Shown: piece after piece, positions 14,962-24,026 of the stretch
Position numbering within the stretch: position 1 is the stretch's first letter
Layout: each line of letters begins with the position of its first letter
DNA from: an uncultured Maribacter sp.
GTDB taxonomy: Bacteria > Bacteroidota > Bacteroidia > Flavobacteriales > Flavobacteriaceae
NCBI RefSeq assembly: GCF_947500405.1
Contig: NZ_CANMRY010000002.1
Coordinates: forward strand, 248,001 to 312,000
Length of the DNA: 64,000 bases
Reading direction: 5' to 3'
Position numbers and translations under genes: made by a program
The notes under the pieces: model-generated
What the model was told of the DNA's origin: nothing
Database searches by the model: none
Seen by the model: the letters and a program-made list of their open reading frames with translations, nothing else

Positions 14962-17598
14962 CTACTTCCAGATTACTGCTTTTTTAGTTGGTTTATCTTC
15001 GGTATTGGTAATATGCAAAATACGTGCTCTAAGTAATATGGCTCTACCAGTTTTTTGTCTGGTATAAATTAATTGGGCACTGTACATATTTTTCTCCCAA
15101 TGCTTTAAAAAGAGTAGTGCCCTTTCTTTTTTATCACCAAAAATAGTAGGTACTACATAAAAGCTTTCTATACCTAGTTGCTTTTTAAACCAATGTTTTC
15201 TTAGTAATAAATACCTAGGGTTTTCTATAGGTGCTAAAACCTCTTCTAAAGCAGTTATAAAAACAGAGCTTTCATAATTTGTGGCTCCTAATAGCATACA
15301 CGAAATTGTACCATAAGTATCTAAATTAGTTTCCACTTGCAGTTTTGCTTTTGAGGTACTTATATACCCTAAATCTTTCATGGTATCTACTATTGCCCAA
15401 CCCATTTTGCCAACATGCTTATGTATTTTTCCATAAGTTATATAAAGCTTTATGGCTTTATAGGTTTTTATACCAAATCCAAACACAAAGGCAGATAGTA
15501 ATGCATAAATAAATTGTAACCAACCTCTTGTTAAAAGAACGGTCATATTCTTAAGCAAAAACTCTGGTAAGAAAAAAGTAAGCATCGCAACTATTTCAAC
15601 AAAACTATAGGCAACCATATCCTTATAAAGTAGTTTCTTTTGTTCTATAAAAGGTTTTTTACTTCTATGATACTTTTTTATCTCTCTCTGTAAACCAGTA
15701 CCATTTAATACCGCTTCTTGCCATTTGCTTTTAATCTTTGGTCTGTTAGCGGATGCTAATAAAGCCTCTTCATTTGCTTTAGAAATTTCTTCCTCGGTAT
15801 CCATATTGGAAACAGACAATCTATCTAACCCACTTTCTATATATACAGGGTTTTCTTTAGAAATTCCCATAAAAGCATCAAAACGCCTAGTTAAGGTCTC
15901 ATAATCCTTTCCTTTATTTTCATCGGTTGGGTCTATACAAGCTAAATGCCAAATAACAGCAGTTTTATTTGGGTTTCCTTGTTGGGAACGAATGGCTCTT
16001 CCTCTCATTTGGTTAGAAGAAACAAAAGAACCTACAAAAGATGCCAAGATTAATGTGTTTATAGCTGGAGCATCCCAACCTTCACCTAAAAGAGATTTTG
16101 TACCAATTAGTATATTAATAATTCCGTCTTGGAATAATTCAGTTAGTATCTCTACAACAGTAGTATTTTCAGAAGTGACAGTTTGTAGAATTACAAAATC
16201 AGCATCAGACTCCAATACAGAAAAATTGAATTTTACTTGCGGATACCTTTCCAACAATTCTGTTTTAGCATTTGTGCTAATAACAACTAGACTTCCAGTT
16301 AATATACCAATTGTTTTTTTGTTGACATTAGATGTCTTAAGCTTATGAAATATGGGCAGAACCCCTAATTTGTTAATCTTGGAAACCTCATTTTCTTTCG
16401 TATTTAAATATTCTTTTCGGATATAGTCTGTTAAAACAACCGTACGCAATTCTGTTCCTAAATCTCTCTGCGCAGATTCTGCAATTGCCACGATACTATT
16501 TAACTTACTAGCACTTGTAGAAAGGGTTTGGTAAAAGAGTTCGGAACCTATTAAATCAATCCTTTTGGTTTTTAAAACCCCTAGTTTTCGCAATTTCTTT
16601 TCCCACTGTTTTAAGAAAACTTCATACTCTTGTAGGTTTTCTCTATCCTGAAAAAATAAGTGATTAAGAAGTATACGCAACCAATGTGTTGTTAAGGCAG
16701 GGAAATCCACCAACTCTTCTTTATCAAAGCCTAAAACCTCTAATTTATCCGTTGCAATAGGTATATGTACACTTTGCAAATAGATAAGTAAAGCCGAGAA
16801 ATAAGTAGGGTTTTGATAAATATCTTCTAAATACGTTTCGGTCTGGTGTAGAAAACGATGGTTTTGTATTAGCTTTCTAAAATCAGCATCAGCCTGTAAA
16901 TCTTCTAATAATTGTGCTACTTTTTGTCGAAACTCATAAATGTAGTTTATAGTACTATCCTCTGGTAAAGAAAAATGTACAAAATCTTGGTGTGCACATA
17001 AATCGCCCTCTTTTACTAAATCTGGCACCGCAATTTCATCATCAATTGGACCACATAAATCAAAATAACGTTCTACCTCTGTACTACCGCTATCATAAGG
17101 CGGCGTTGCTGTTAATGCAACTATAGTTAGGTTTAACTCTTGTTTTAAAATATGTAAACATTTCCACCATTCATTTTTTAAGTGGTGTGCTTCATCTAAA
17201 ACTAATGTTTGTATCCCTTGTTTTTTAAAAAAACGAATAAAAGCCTCTTGCGATTCCTGCTTTTTAAAAAACGCATGTAATCCTTGGTATGTACTAAAAG
17301 TAATGTCTGAAGGCTTAGAGACTGCAAAAGAGAACGCCGTAAAAGGCTCTTGACCAACAAAAAACTCTTGCAATCTATTTTCCCACTGGTTACGAATAGT
17401 TAAGGTTGGTGCCAAAACCAATGTTTTTTGGTTTAATTGCCTAACTATTTCTAATCCTAAGAGTGTTTTTCCTGAACCTGGAGGTGCAATAACATGTAGA
17501 TGATTATCTGTAATATGTGCTTCAAAATGCGCTAAAAACGCTGCTTGATACGTTCGCCAAGGAAATTTAAAAGATAAAGACGTAAAGCTAAGTATCAA
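14962..17598 (-). CDS. Superfamily II DEAD/DEAH helicase with C-terminal membrane segments
   Basis: An 878-residue protein. Residues 14-20 resemble a Q-motif-like entry (WRTYQAAFL); Walker A is PPGSGKTLLG (about residue 40), motif Ia is VLAPTLTIRNQW, Walker B is VLDEAHH, motif III is LTATPP. The second RecA lobe has IGTKSLLGEGWDAPAINTL and MRGRAIRSQQ as motifs V and VI. About residues 690-745 are strongly hydrophobic (LTFFLPEFLL; FIYALLSAFVFGFGI), unusual for a helicase. The last 130 residues are basic. The start is a TTG, and no in-frame ATG lies nearby upstream. Substrate unknown; the position beside a restriction system suggests, without proving, a defence role. Confidence 0.85.
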   Translation of the reverse strand: MILSFTSLSFKFPWRTYQAAFLAHFEAHITDNHLHVIAPPGSGKTLLGLEIVRQLNQKTLVLAPTLTIRNQWENRLQEFFVGQEPFTAFSFAVSKPSDITFSTYQGLHAFFKKQESQEAFIRFFKKQGIQTLVLDEAHHLKNEWWKCLHILKQELNLTIVALTATPPYDSGSTEVERYFDLCGPIDDEIAVPDLVKEGDLCAHQDFVHFSLPEDSTINYIYEFRQKVAQLLEDLQADADFRKLIQNHRFLHQTETYLEDIYQNPTYFSALLIYLQSVHIPIATDKLEVLGFDKEELVDFPALTTHWLRILLNHLFFQDRENLQEYEVFLKQWEKKLRKLGVLKTKRIDLIGSELFYQTLSTSASKLNSIVAIAESAQRDLGTELRTVVLTDYIRKEYLNTKENEVSKINKLGVLPIFHKLKTSNVNKKTIGILTGSLVVISTNAKTELLERYPQVKFNFSVLESDADFVILQTVTSENTTVVEILTELFQDGIINILIGTKSLLGEGWDAPAINTLILASFVGSFVSSNQMRGRAIRSQQGNPNKTAVIWHLACIDPTDENKGKDYETLTRRFDAFMGISKENPVYIESGLDRLSVSNMDTEEEISKANEEALLASANRPKIKSKWQEAVLNGTGLQREIKKYHRSKKPFIEQKKLLYKDMVAYSFVEIVAMLTFFLPEFLLKNMTVLLTRGWLQFIYALLSAFVFGFGIKTYKAIKLYITYGKIHKHVGKMGWAIVDTMKDLGYISTSKAKLQVETNLDTYGTISCMLLGATNYESSVFITALEEVLAPIENPRYLLLRKHWFKKQLGIESFYVVPTIFGDKKERALLFLKHWEKNMYSAQLIYTRQKTGRAILLRARILHITNTEDKPTKKAVIWK

Positions 17599-17736
17599 TT
17601 ACAAAAGGATTTTAAAGGCAAATATTAGCATAAATGTAGACAAACAACGTTTTACAATCCAATAATATTGGCGTAAACCACAATTCTATTGCCGTTTTTC
17701 TTTTCTTTGTAATATAAAATACTATTTAAGAAAATT

Positions 17737-18726
17737 ATGTACCCACTTATAAGAAATAGAAGATTACGTAGTAATGCAGCTGTTCGCAGGTTAGTTCGTG
17801 AAACCATAATAACTCCGGATGATTTTCTAGTGCCACTATTTGTTGTGGAAGGAAAAGGTATAAAAAAAGAAATTCCGTCCATGCCCGGGCAATATCACTT
17901 AAGCTTAGAAAATTTACAAAAAGAGGTAAAAGAACTATGGAATATGGGACTTTGCGCGGTGTTACTTTTTGCAAAAGTTCCAGATAACCTAAAAGACAAT
18001 AAAGGAACGGAAGCCTTAAATCCAGACGGACTAATGCAACGTGCCGTAAAAGCGGTAAAAGATGCTTGTCCAGAAATGTTGGTAATGACCGATGTTGCTT
18101 TAGATCCATTTTCTATGTACGGTCATGATGGTATTGTTGAAAACGGACAAATATTAAATGATGAGTCTTCCGAAGTTCTTGCAGAAATGAGTGTTTCTCA
18201 TGCAGAAGCTGGAGCAGATTTTGTTGCACCAAGTGATATGATGGATGGTAGAATACTAACCATTAGAGAAGCCTTAGAAGATGAAGGGTATACCAATACT
18301 GGAATAATGAGCTACAGTGCAAAATACGCTAGTGCCTTTTATGGTCCTTTTAGAGATGCATTAGATTCTGCTCCAGTAGACAATAAAAATATTCCAAAAA
18401 ATAAAAAAACCTACCAAATGGATTATTCTAATAGGTTTGAAGTCATTAGAGAAACCCAAATGGATATTGATGAAGGTGCCGATATTGTAATGGTAAAACC
18501 AGGTTTATGTTACTTAGACATTGTTCGTGAAATTAAGAACGAAGTAGATGTACCTGTTGCTGTTTACCAAGTTTCTGGTGAATATGCTATGCTTAAAGCT
18601 GCAGCAGAAAAAGGGTGGCTAGATCATGATGCTGTTATGATGGAACAACTAATTGCAATTAAAAGAGCTGGAGCAAATATTATTGCTAGCTATTTTGCTA
18701 AAGATGCAGTAAAACTATTAAGCTAA
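17737..18726 (+). CDS. hemB: Delta-aminolevulinic acid dehydratase (porphobilinogen synthase)
   Basis: A 329-residue enzyme joining two aminolevulinate molecules into porphobilinogen, the step before HemC. The two active-site lysines are Lys196 in MSYSAKYASAFYGPFRDA and Lys254 (the Schiff-base Lys) in VMVKPGLCYLD. The metal region reads ALDPFSMYGHDG, with Asp where the zinc type has Cys, so a magnesium-type or zinc-free site is expected. Length is typical. It is separated from the other hem genes by the restriction genes and the helicase, and is transcribed divergently from the helicase. Confidence 0.96.
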   Translation: MYPLIRNRRLRSNAAVRRLVRETIITPDDFLVPLFVVEGKGIKKEIPSMPGQYHLSLENLQKEVKELWNMGLCAVLLFAKVPDNLKDNKGTEALNPDGLMQRAVKAVKDACPEMLVMTDVALDPFSMYGHDGIVENGQILNDESSEVLAEMSVSHAEAGADFVAPSDMMDGRILTIREALEDEGYTNTGIMSYSAKYASAFYGPFRDALDSAPVDNKNIPKNKKTYQMDYSNRFEVIRETQMDIDEGADIVMVKPGLCYLDIVREIKNEVDVPVAVYQVSGEYAMLKAAAEKGWLDHDAVMMEQLIAIKRAGANIIASYFAKDAVKLLS

Positions 18727-18964
18727 AAAAAATAGCACTTAATACTTTTTGGTATTATACTAAAAATAAAAAATCACTACCAAAGTATTCAATAATACTT
18801 ATAAACAATATATTACAATGAATCGTATATGATTTATTCTGTTCGCATGATTATAAAATTGCCTTATTATTGTGATTTATAAAAGCAATTGCAATTAATT
18901 AACTGCTACCAAAAAAATAAACACTATTATATTTATCCGTATTTTTATACCTTAAACACTATTC

Positions 18965-20086
18965 ATGGCACTTCTTATATTTTATGCTTTAATATCTATT
19001 TTCTTTTCTTTTCTGTGTTCTATTCTCGAAGCGGTATTATTAAGTATTACGCCTACTTTTATTACCGTAAAGAAAAAAGAAGGAAAAGCATTTGCTTCTA
19101 CTCTAGAGGAACTTAAAAAAGATGTAGACAAACCACTTATTGCAATACTTACCATTAATACAATTGCCCATACTGTTGGTGCAATATTAGTTGGTGTACA
19201 AGCAAAAGTTGCTTACCAAGAAATGTATGGCTCTGTAAAACAGTCTTTCTTTGGAATACAATTCTCAGAAGAACTTATGGTTGGTGTAGTTTCTACCATA
19301 ATGACCTTACTTATTTTAATTGCTTCAGAAATTATTCCTAAAACTATTGGCGCAACCTATTGGAGACAACTTGCTAATTTTTCTGCAAAGTCTCTTAAAA
19401 TAATGGTATTATTTCTAAAATGGACAGGTCTATTGTGGATTTTACAGTTATTTACAAAATTAGTTGGTGGCAAAGGACATCATGGCAGCGTTTTAAGTAG
19501 AGAAGATTTTACTGCAATGACAGATATTGCTCATGAAGAAGGGGTTTTTCAAAAATCAGAATCTACTATTATAAAAAACTTATTGCGTTTTGATGAAGTT
19601 CTTGTAAAAGATATAATGACACCTAGGGCTGTTATGAAAATTGCATCAGAACAAAAAACCATTCGGTCTTTTTTTGATGAAAATCCTAAATTACGATTTT
19701 CTCGTATCCCTGTATTTAGTGAAAAAGTAGATAATATTACAGGGTTTGTACTTAAAGACACTATACTTGAAGAGATAATAAATGATAATGATGATATTCC
19801 TTTATCTGAGATAAAAAGAGATATTTTAATTGCCAAAAGAGATACTCCTATACCACAACTCTTTGATATTATTATCGCAAAAAGAGAACATATAGCTTTG
19901 GTAGTAGATGAATATGGTTCTGTTAGTGGTTTAGTAACATTAGAAGATTTAATTGAAACACTTTTGGGCTTAGAAATTATGGATGAAAGTGATAATGTTG
20001 CAGACCTACAGCTCTTAGCCAGAAAAAAATGGGAAACCAGAGCTAAAGAAATTGGTATTATTGAAGAAAATACTAAGTTAGAGTAA
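18965..20086 (+). CDS. CNNM/CBS-domain membrane protein (hemolysin-family)
   Basis: A 373-residue protein. Residues 1-175 form a CNNM (DUF21) transmembrane domain with about four hydrophobic segments, including LILIASEIIPKTIGATYW, a family hallmark. Residues about 190-335 form a CBS pair (VKDIMTPRAVMKIA; ALVVDEYGSVSGLVTLEDLIETLLG). The C-terminal CorC/HlyC domain is absent or very short, so this is a shorter family member. CNNM proteins are linked to Mg2+ or Na+ export. The ogt gene follows after 2 bases, so the pair is an operon. Confidence 0.9.
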   Translation: MALLIFYALISIFFSFLCSILEAVLLSITPTFITVKKKEGKAFASTLEELKKDVDKPLIAILTINTIAHTVGAILVGVQAKVAYQEMYGSVKQSFFGIQFSEELMVGVVSTIMTLLILIASEIIPKTIGATYWRQLANFSAKSLKIMVLFLKWTGLLWILQLFTKLVGGKGHHGSVLSREDFTAMTDIAHEEGVFQKSESTIIKNLLRFDEVLVKDIMTPRAVMKIASEQKTIRSFFDENPKLRFSRIPVFSEKVDNITGFVLKDTILEEIINDNDDIPLSEIKRDILIAKRDTPIPQLFDIIIAKREHIALVVDEYGSVSGLVTLEDLIETLLGLEIMDESDNVADLQLLARKKWETRAKEIGIIEENTKLE

Positions 20087-20088
20087 AA

Positions 20089-20562
20089 ATGGAAGAGGCA
20101 TTTATTAAAACTCCATTAGGTATTGCTAAAATAATAGGCAATGAAAATGGTATTGCCTCTATTATTGTTCTAAATTCTGATGTTCCTCTTACCACTGTTA
20201 TACCAGAAGTTTTAGAAGATGCTGTGTACCAACTTAACGAATATTTTAAAGAAGAACGCAAAGTCTTTAATTTAACCTTAAATCCTGAAGGAACTAGTTT
20301 TCAAAAAAAGGTTTGGAAAGCTTTAGAAGATATACCCTATGGAAAAACAATTTCCTACATGGATTTATCTAAAACCTTAGGAGACCCAAAAGCAATACGT
20401 GCTGTGGCAGCTGCAAATGGCAAAAATCCGCTTTGGATTGTAGTGCCATGTCATAGAGTAATTGGTAGTGATGGTTCTTTAACTGGTTATGCAGGTGGTT
20501 TACACCGTAAAAAATGGCTATTAGAATTAGAAAGTCCTTCAAAACAGACTTCTTTATTTTAA
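20089..20562 (+). CDS. ogt: Methylated-DNA-[protein]-cysteine S-methyltransferase
   Basis: A 157-residue suicide repair protein that transfers the alkyl group from O6-methylguanine in DNA to its own Cys121, in the signature IVVPCHRVIG. The helix-turn-helix (GKTISYMDLSKTLGDPKAIRAVAAANGKNP) and the C-terminal YAGGLHRKKWLLELE are typical. Length is that of Ogt rather than Ada, and no AlkA or Ada regulator is attached. It begins 2 bases after the CNNM gene and is followed by a strong hairpin at 20577-20628. Confidence 0.95.
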   Translation: MEEAFIKTPLGIAKIIGNENGIASIIVLNSDVPLTTVIPEVLEDAVYQLNEYFKEERKVFNLTLNPEGTSFQKKVWKALEDIPYGKTISYMDLSKTLGDPKAIRAVAAANGKNPLWIVVPCHRVIGSDGSLTGYAGGLHRKKWLLELESPSKQTSLF

Positions 20563-20576
20563 CAGTAATAAATAAA

Positions 20577-20628
20577 AAAGAGTTTAGTGACTTTTCTAAT
20601 TAAAATAGAAAAAGAAACTAAACTCTTT
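20577..20628. terminator. Bidirectional terminator between ogt and the lipocalin gene
   Basis: AAAGAGTTTAGT (20577-20588) and ACTAAACTCTTT (20617-20628) are perfect 12-bp arms. The loop holds a second near-pair, CTTTTCTA with TAGAAAAAG. A/T runs on both sides suit termination from both convergent genes. Confidence 0.75.
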
Positions 20629-20667
20629 ATATATAAAACTTATAGATGTTTACATTCTGAAATACGC

Positions 20668-21123
20668 TTATTTTCTTTCGTATTTAGCATATACATAGGT
20701 ATCCGAATCATTATCCTCGCAACCGTATATTCCCCATTTTAAAACATCCTTTCCATCAAATTCAGACTTAATATCATAAGCTTCTAAATCATCTTCATAA
20801 GCATCTTCTAAAGGTGTAATTTTATACGTGCCATCCTCATTTTTTTTCCACTCACCGCTTTCAGAAAACTCACCATCTTCTATTTCAATATAAGTGCCAT
20901 CTGCTTTAAAAGTATAGGTGTTAATAATATCGGCATCTCCAGGTCTTGAAGTTTCAATTTCATCCGTATCACAATAATATGAATGTTCAGAAACAAAGTT
21001 CCATTCGCCAATTAAAAGGTCTACATCTGCAAGTTTATCTTCAACATTTGCATCCTCTTCTGAACAAGCAGTAAAAAGAATAAGTAATAAAAAAGTTAAT
21101 GGTAATTTAAAAAAATAGTTCAT
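20668..21123 (-). CDS. Lipocalin-like lipoprotein
   Basis: A 151-residue lipoprotein: signal peptide with lipobox LFTAC (Cys about residue 20), an acidic linker, then a lipocalin-like barrel starting LIGEWNFVSE and continuing INTYTFKADGTYIEIEDGEF...GEWKKNEDGTYKI. This Gly-x-Trp opening and the TFKADGTY strand match the Lipocalin_4/5-like family common in Flavobacteriaceae. Very acidic (many Asp and Glu). Ligand unknown. Convergent with ogt, sharing the terminator at 20577. Confidence 0.8.
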   Translation of the reverse strand: MNYFFKLPLTFLLLILFTACSEEDANVEDKLADVDLLIGEWNFVSEHSYYCDTDEIETSRPGDADIINTYTFKADGTYIEIEDGEFSESGEWKKNEDGTYKITPLEDAYEDDLEAYDIKSEFDGKDVLKWGIYGCEDNDSDTYVYAKYERK

Positions 21124-21275
21124 GGTTATAATTTTGGTTTATTATTGAGTTCTATAAAACGCCTTACAACCATATTATTGTATAAATTATATTTTTTTCT
21201 TATTTGATTAAAGAGATTTATCTTACATTTTATAGAAAACAAGCAGAAAAGAAAGCAATATTTTTTAATTATTAC

Positions 21276-21293
21276 AAACCAATTAGTTGGTTT
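21276..21293. promoter_or_regulatory. Perfect palindrome, TetR-operator-like
   Basis: AAACCAA-TTAG-TTGGTTT, perfect 7-bp arms with a 4-base centre, 153 bases before the lipocalin gene. The form resembles TetR-family operators. No TetR gene is present nearby. Confidence 0.45.
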
Positions 21294-21396
21294 TAAACCC
21301 TTATAGCTACTAACAGAATGGAGTTTTTACTTTTCATCGATACTAAAACATCAAAAAAAGAAGTTTTAGTAATTAGCAATAGGTTTTAAAAAACTA

Positions 21397-21420
21397 AAAA
21401 CCGACTACCTAGTTTATTTA
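21397..21420. promoter_or_regulatory. Operator-like site matching 2023-2046
   Basis: The 24 bases AAAACCGACTAC...TAGTTTATTTA match the site at 2023-2046 at 20 of 24 positions. It lies about 95 bases before the DUF4153 start codon, a plausible control position. Confidence 0.4.
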
Positions 21421-21472
21421 CATATAAACAAACATATTTAAAACAACTGTAAACAGGGTGTTTTAAACCTAA

Positions 21473-21495
21473 CAGTAACCGTAAATTTGTTACTG
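21473..21495. promoter_or_regulatory. Palindrome over the DUF4153 promoter
   Basis: CAGTAAC and GTTACTG (7-bp arms, 9-base centre) surround TAAATTTG (21482-21489), a -7-like box 26 bases before the DUF4153 start. A bound protein would cover the -7 box, which fits repression. Confidence 0.45.
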
Positions 21496-21515
21496 AAACC
21501 ATTATTTTTAATATA

Positions 21516-23309
21516 ATGAAAATACCATCTTTAACAGAAATTACCACTAAAGCAGAAAGTGCTTTTAAACGTTTTCCTATTACATTAGTATGGTCTATTC
21601 TAGGCTCTTTATATTGTATAAGTATTATAGGAGATTCTTCGTTAGATTTATTTGAGGACAAATCTAGTGTATTACTAACCCTAAGCTTAGGCATAAGCTG
21701 GCTAATTGGTATTCAATTTTTTGTAGAACAATTTAAGAACAAGAAAAAATGGCTCTGGTTAAAAGTAGTTGTCCTTGCTCTATTAGGTCTTTTTTACTGG
21801 TACTACCCTAGTGTATACCATTATACACAAAACCCAATATACCTTACTAGATTTTTCCTTTACCTTATTGCAGGGCATTTATTTGTGCTTTTTGCTCCAT
21901 TCCTAGTTAAATGGGATAAAAATGCCTATTGGAATTACTTAAACCTAACAGGGGTAGCTATAACTAGAAGTCTGTTTTTTTCAGGTATTCTTTTCTTAGG
22001 ATTAGTTTTAGCTTTAGTTGCTATTGATGCTCTTTTTGATATTACAATTAAAGGAGAAAGATACGGGCAGCTCTTTATATTTTGTATTGGTATTGTAAAT
22101 ACATGGATTTATTTAGCAGATTTTCCTAAAAATGTAATACAGAATACTACCATACAATTTAACAAAGCAATTGAAGTATTGGTTAAATATATATTAATAC
22201 CGTTAGTTATTCTTTACCTATTAATATTATATGCATATAGTGCCAAAATTGTTATAGAATGGAAATTACCTAAAGGTTGGGTTTCCTATTTAGTAATTGC
22301 ACTATCTGTTTTAGGATATGTAATTCAAATAATAATAAACCCCATTCAAAAAAATATAAAATCATGGACAATTAATAGGTTTTTTCCTTGGTTTTACTTC
22401 TTATTAATTCCGTTAAACATATTACTCTTTGTTGCTATTTTTAGGAGGATTAATGATTATGGAATTACAGAAAATAGGTATTTTGTACTAGCAATTGCTA
22501 TTTGGAATGTTGCCATGATAGTATATGTATTACTTAGCAAGAAAAAAGCATTAAGAACAATCCCTATTTCTTTATTTGCAATTGCAATTTTTTCTTCCTT
22601 TGGTTTTTGGGGAGCGCATAGTGTTGCAAACGCTAGCCAAACAAGGCAATTCGAGGAAATATTTAATAAAGTAAAAGAAAATAATAATGTTGCAAGCCAA
22701 TCAGAATTATACCAACTAAAATCTATTTTAACCTTTTTAGAAAAACGAAAAAAAGTAACAAACTTAAACGCTGTTACCCAATTAAATATAGAAGACTTTA
22801 GAGAAGAAAGGGAGGAAGGTAATACGGTTGGCTATTTAAACAAACACAAAATCTGGGAAAAACTTGCCATTAAAGTAGATACTAATACTGTAGATAAATT
22901 AGAGTCAAAAAATATATACTATTATAGAAATCATTACAGTAATAATAAGTTTTCTGCACCAATAGAAGATTATGATTATTTTACGTATTTAAACTATTAC
23001 AACACCAATAAAACGGTGAATGCTGGAGAATATGACATAATTCTAAATATGAAGACTTTAAAGATGCATGTTACATCAAAAAAAGATAGCCTTAATACTA
23101 TAGAAATTCCTATTAAAAATAAACTTAGTACGTTTATTGGACAAGGGCCAAATCTAAATAATTTAGATGCAACCAATTTTACTATAGAGATTAGTAACAA
23201 TAGTATGCAAATTAAAATGTATTTATCTGAACTAAGTTTTAGAGTTTCAAATGATAAAGATATATTGTTTGATAGTTTTAAAGCTTTTCTATTCCTAAAA
23301 GAAAATTAA
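21516..23309 (+). CDS. DUF4153 family membrane protein
   Basis: A 597-residue integral membrane protein with about eleven hydrophobic segments in the first 375 residues, then a soluble C-terminal part of about 220 residues. The N-terminal arrangement and repeats such as LVLALVAIDALFDITIKGERYGQLF match the DUF4153 family, whose function is unknown. The C-terminal domain (IPIKNKLSTFIGQGPNL; AGEYDIILNM) is periplasmic or cytoplasmic and beta-rich. The exonuclease gene follows after 3 bases. Promoter likely at 21473-21495. Confidence 0.8.
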   Translation: MKIPSLTEITTKAESAFKRFPITLVWSILGSLYCISIIGDSSLDLFEDKSSVLLTLSLGISWLIGIQFFVEQFKNKKKWLWLKVVVLALLGLFYWYYPSVYHYTQNPIYLTRFFLYLIAGHLFVLFAPFLVKWDKNAYWNYLNLTGVAITRSLFFSGILFLGLVLALVAIDALFDITIKGERYGQLFIFCIGIVNTWIYLADFPKNVIQNTTIQFNKAIEVLVKYILIPLVILYLLILYAYSAKIVIEWKLPKGWVSYLVIALSVLGYVIQIIINPIQKNIKSWTINRFFPWFYFLLIPLNILLFVAIFRRINDYGITENRYFVLAIAIWNVAMIVYVLLSKKKALRTIPISLFAIAIFSSFGFWGAHSVANASQTRQFEEIFNKVKENNNVASQSELYQLKSILTFLEKRKKVTNLNAVTQLNIEDFREEREEGNTVGYLNKHKIWEKLAIKVDTNTVDKLESKNIYYYRNHYSNNKFSAPIEDYDYFTYLNYYNTNKTVNAGEYDIILNMKTLKMHVTSKKDSLNTIEIPIKNKLSTFIGQGPNLNNLDATNFTIEISNNSMQIKMYLSELSFRVSNDKDILFDSFKAFLFLKEN

Positions 23310-23312
23310 TTT

Positions 23313-24026
23313 ATGCTACAAAAATTAAACTTAGACTATATACTTTTCTTAGATATTGAAACTGTTCCAGAACAAGAGCATTTTGGCAATTTAGAGGACG
23401 ATAAAAAGGAACTTTGGGAACAAAAATCTAGATACCAACGAAAAGATGAGTATACCGCAGAGGAATTTTACGAGCGAGCAGGTATTTGGGCAGAGTTTGG
23501 TAAAATTGTTTGTATATCTGTTGGGTATTTTAATTTCAAAGGAGATATAAGAACTTTTAGAGTTACTACTTTTCATGGGGAAGAAGCTGTTCTTTTAAAA
23601 GAATTTAAAAATTTAGTAGTTTCTCATTTCAGTGGGCCAAAACACATGTTATGCGGGCACAATGGTAAAGAGTTCGATTTTCCTTATATAGCGCGCAGAA
23701 TGATAATACATGGTATTAATTTACCTTATAAACTAAATATGTTTGGCAAGAAACCATGGGAAATTGCCCATTTAGATACTATGGAATTGTGGAAATTTGG
23801 CGATTACAAACATTTTACATCACTTAAACTTATGGCAAATGTTTTAGGAATTCCATCTCCTAAAGAAGATATTGATGGCAGTATGGTTCGCGAAGTGTTT
23901 TATAAAGACAAGGATATAGATCGTATTTGCACCTATTGCGAGTTAGATGTTATTACTACAGCCCAAGTTTTTCTACGTTTACGCAATGATGAGCTTCTTG
24001 TAGATTCTGAAATTAAGCGAATTTAA
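23313..24026 (+). CDS. PolB-like 3'-5' exonuclease
   Basis: A 237-residue protein of the DnaQ-like exonuclease superfamily, close to the exonuclease part of family B polymerases (COG3298). Exo I is FLDIETVPE (Asp14, Glu16), Exo II is GHNGKEFDFPYIARR, and Exo III is YCELDVITTAQVFLRLR. With all acidic residues present it should be active on DNA or RNA ends. It starts 3 bases after DUF4153 and its stop overlaps the convergent subtilase stop by 4 bases. Confidence 0.88.
   Translation: MLQKLNLDYILFLDIETVPEQEHFGNLEDDKKELWEQKSRYQRKDEYTAEEFYERAGIWAEFGKIVCISVGYFNFKGDIRTFRVTTFHGEEAVLLKEFKNLVVSHFSGPKHMLCGHNGKEFDFPYIARRMIIHGINLPYKLNMFGKKPWEIAHLDTMELWKFGDYKHFTSLKLMANVLGIPSPKEDIDGSMVREVFYKDKDIDRICTYCELDVITTAQVFLRLRNDELLVDSEIKRI

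Larger units (their letters stand above)
21124..21515. other. 392-bp intergenic region with operator-like palindromes
   Basis: A divergent region between the lipocalin lipoprotein and the DUF4153 gene. It holds three palindromes or operator-like sites (21276, 21397, 21473), a -7-like TAAATTTG at 21482 and a TTCATCGAT at 21333. No ORF of credible length was seen. Confidence 0.6.

Noticed and set aside
17642-17720. A promoter for hemB with TTG and TTTCTTTG
   Set aside because: TTTCTTTG departs from TAnnTTTG in its first bases; too weak to list.
18737-18800. Hairpin after hemB as terminator
   Set aside because: The two arms around ATACTTTTTGGTA and ACCAAAGTATT pair imperfectly with a loop of more than 20 bases and no clear T run.
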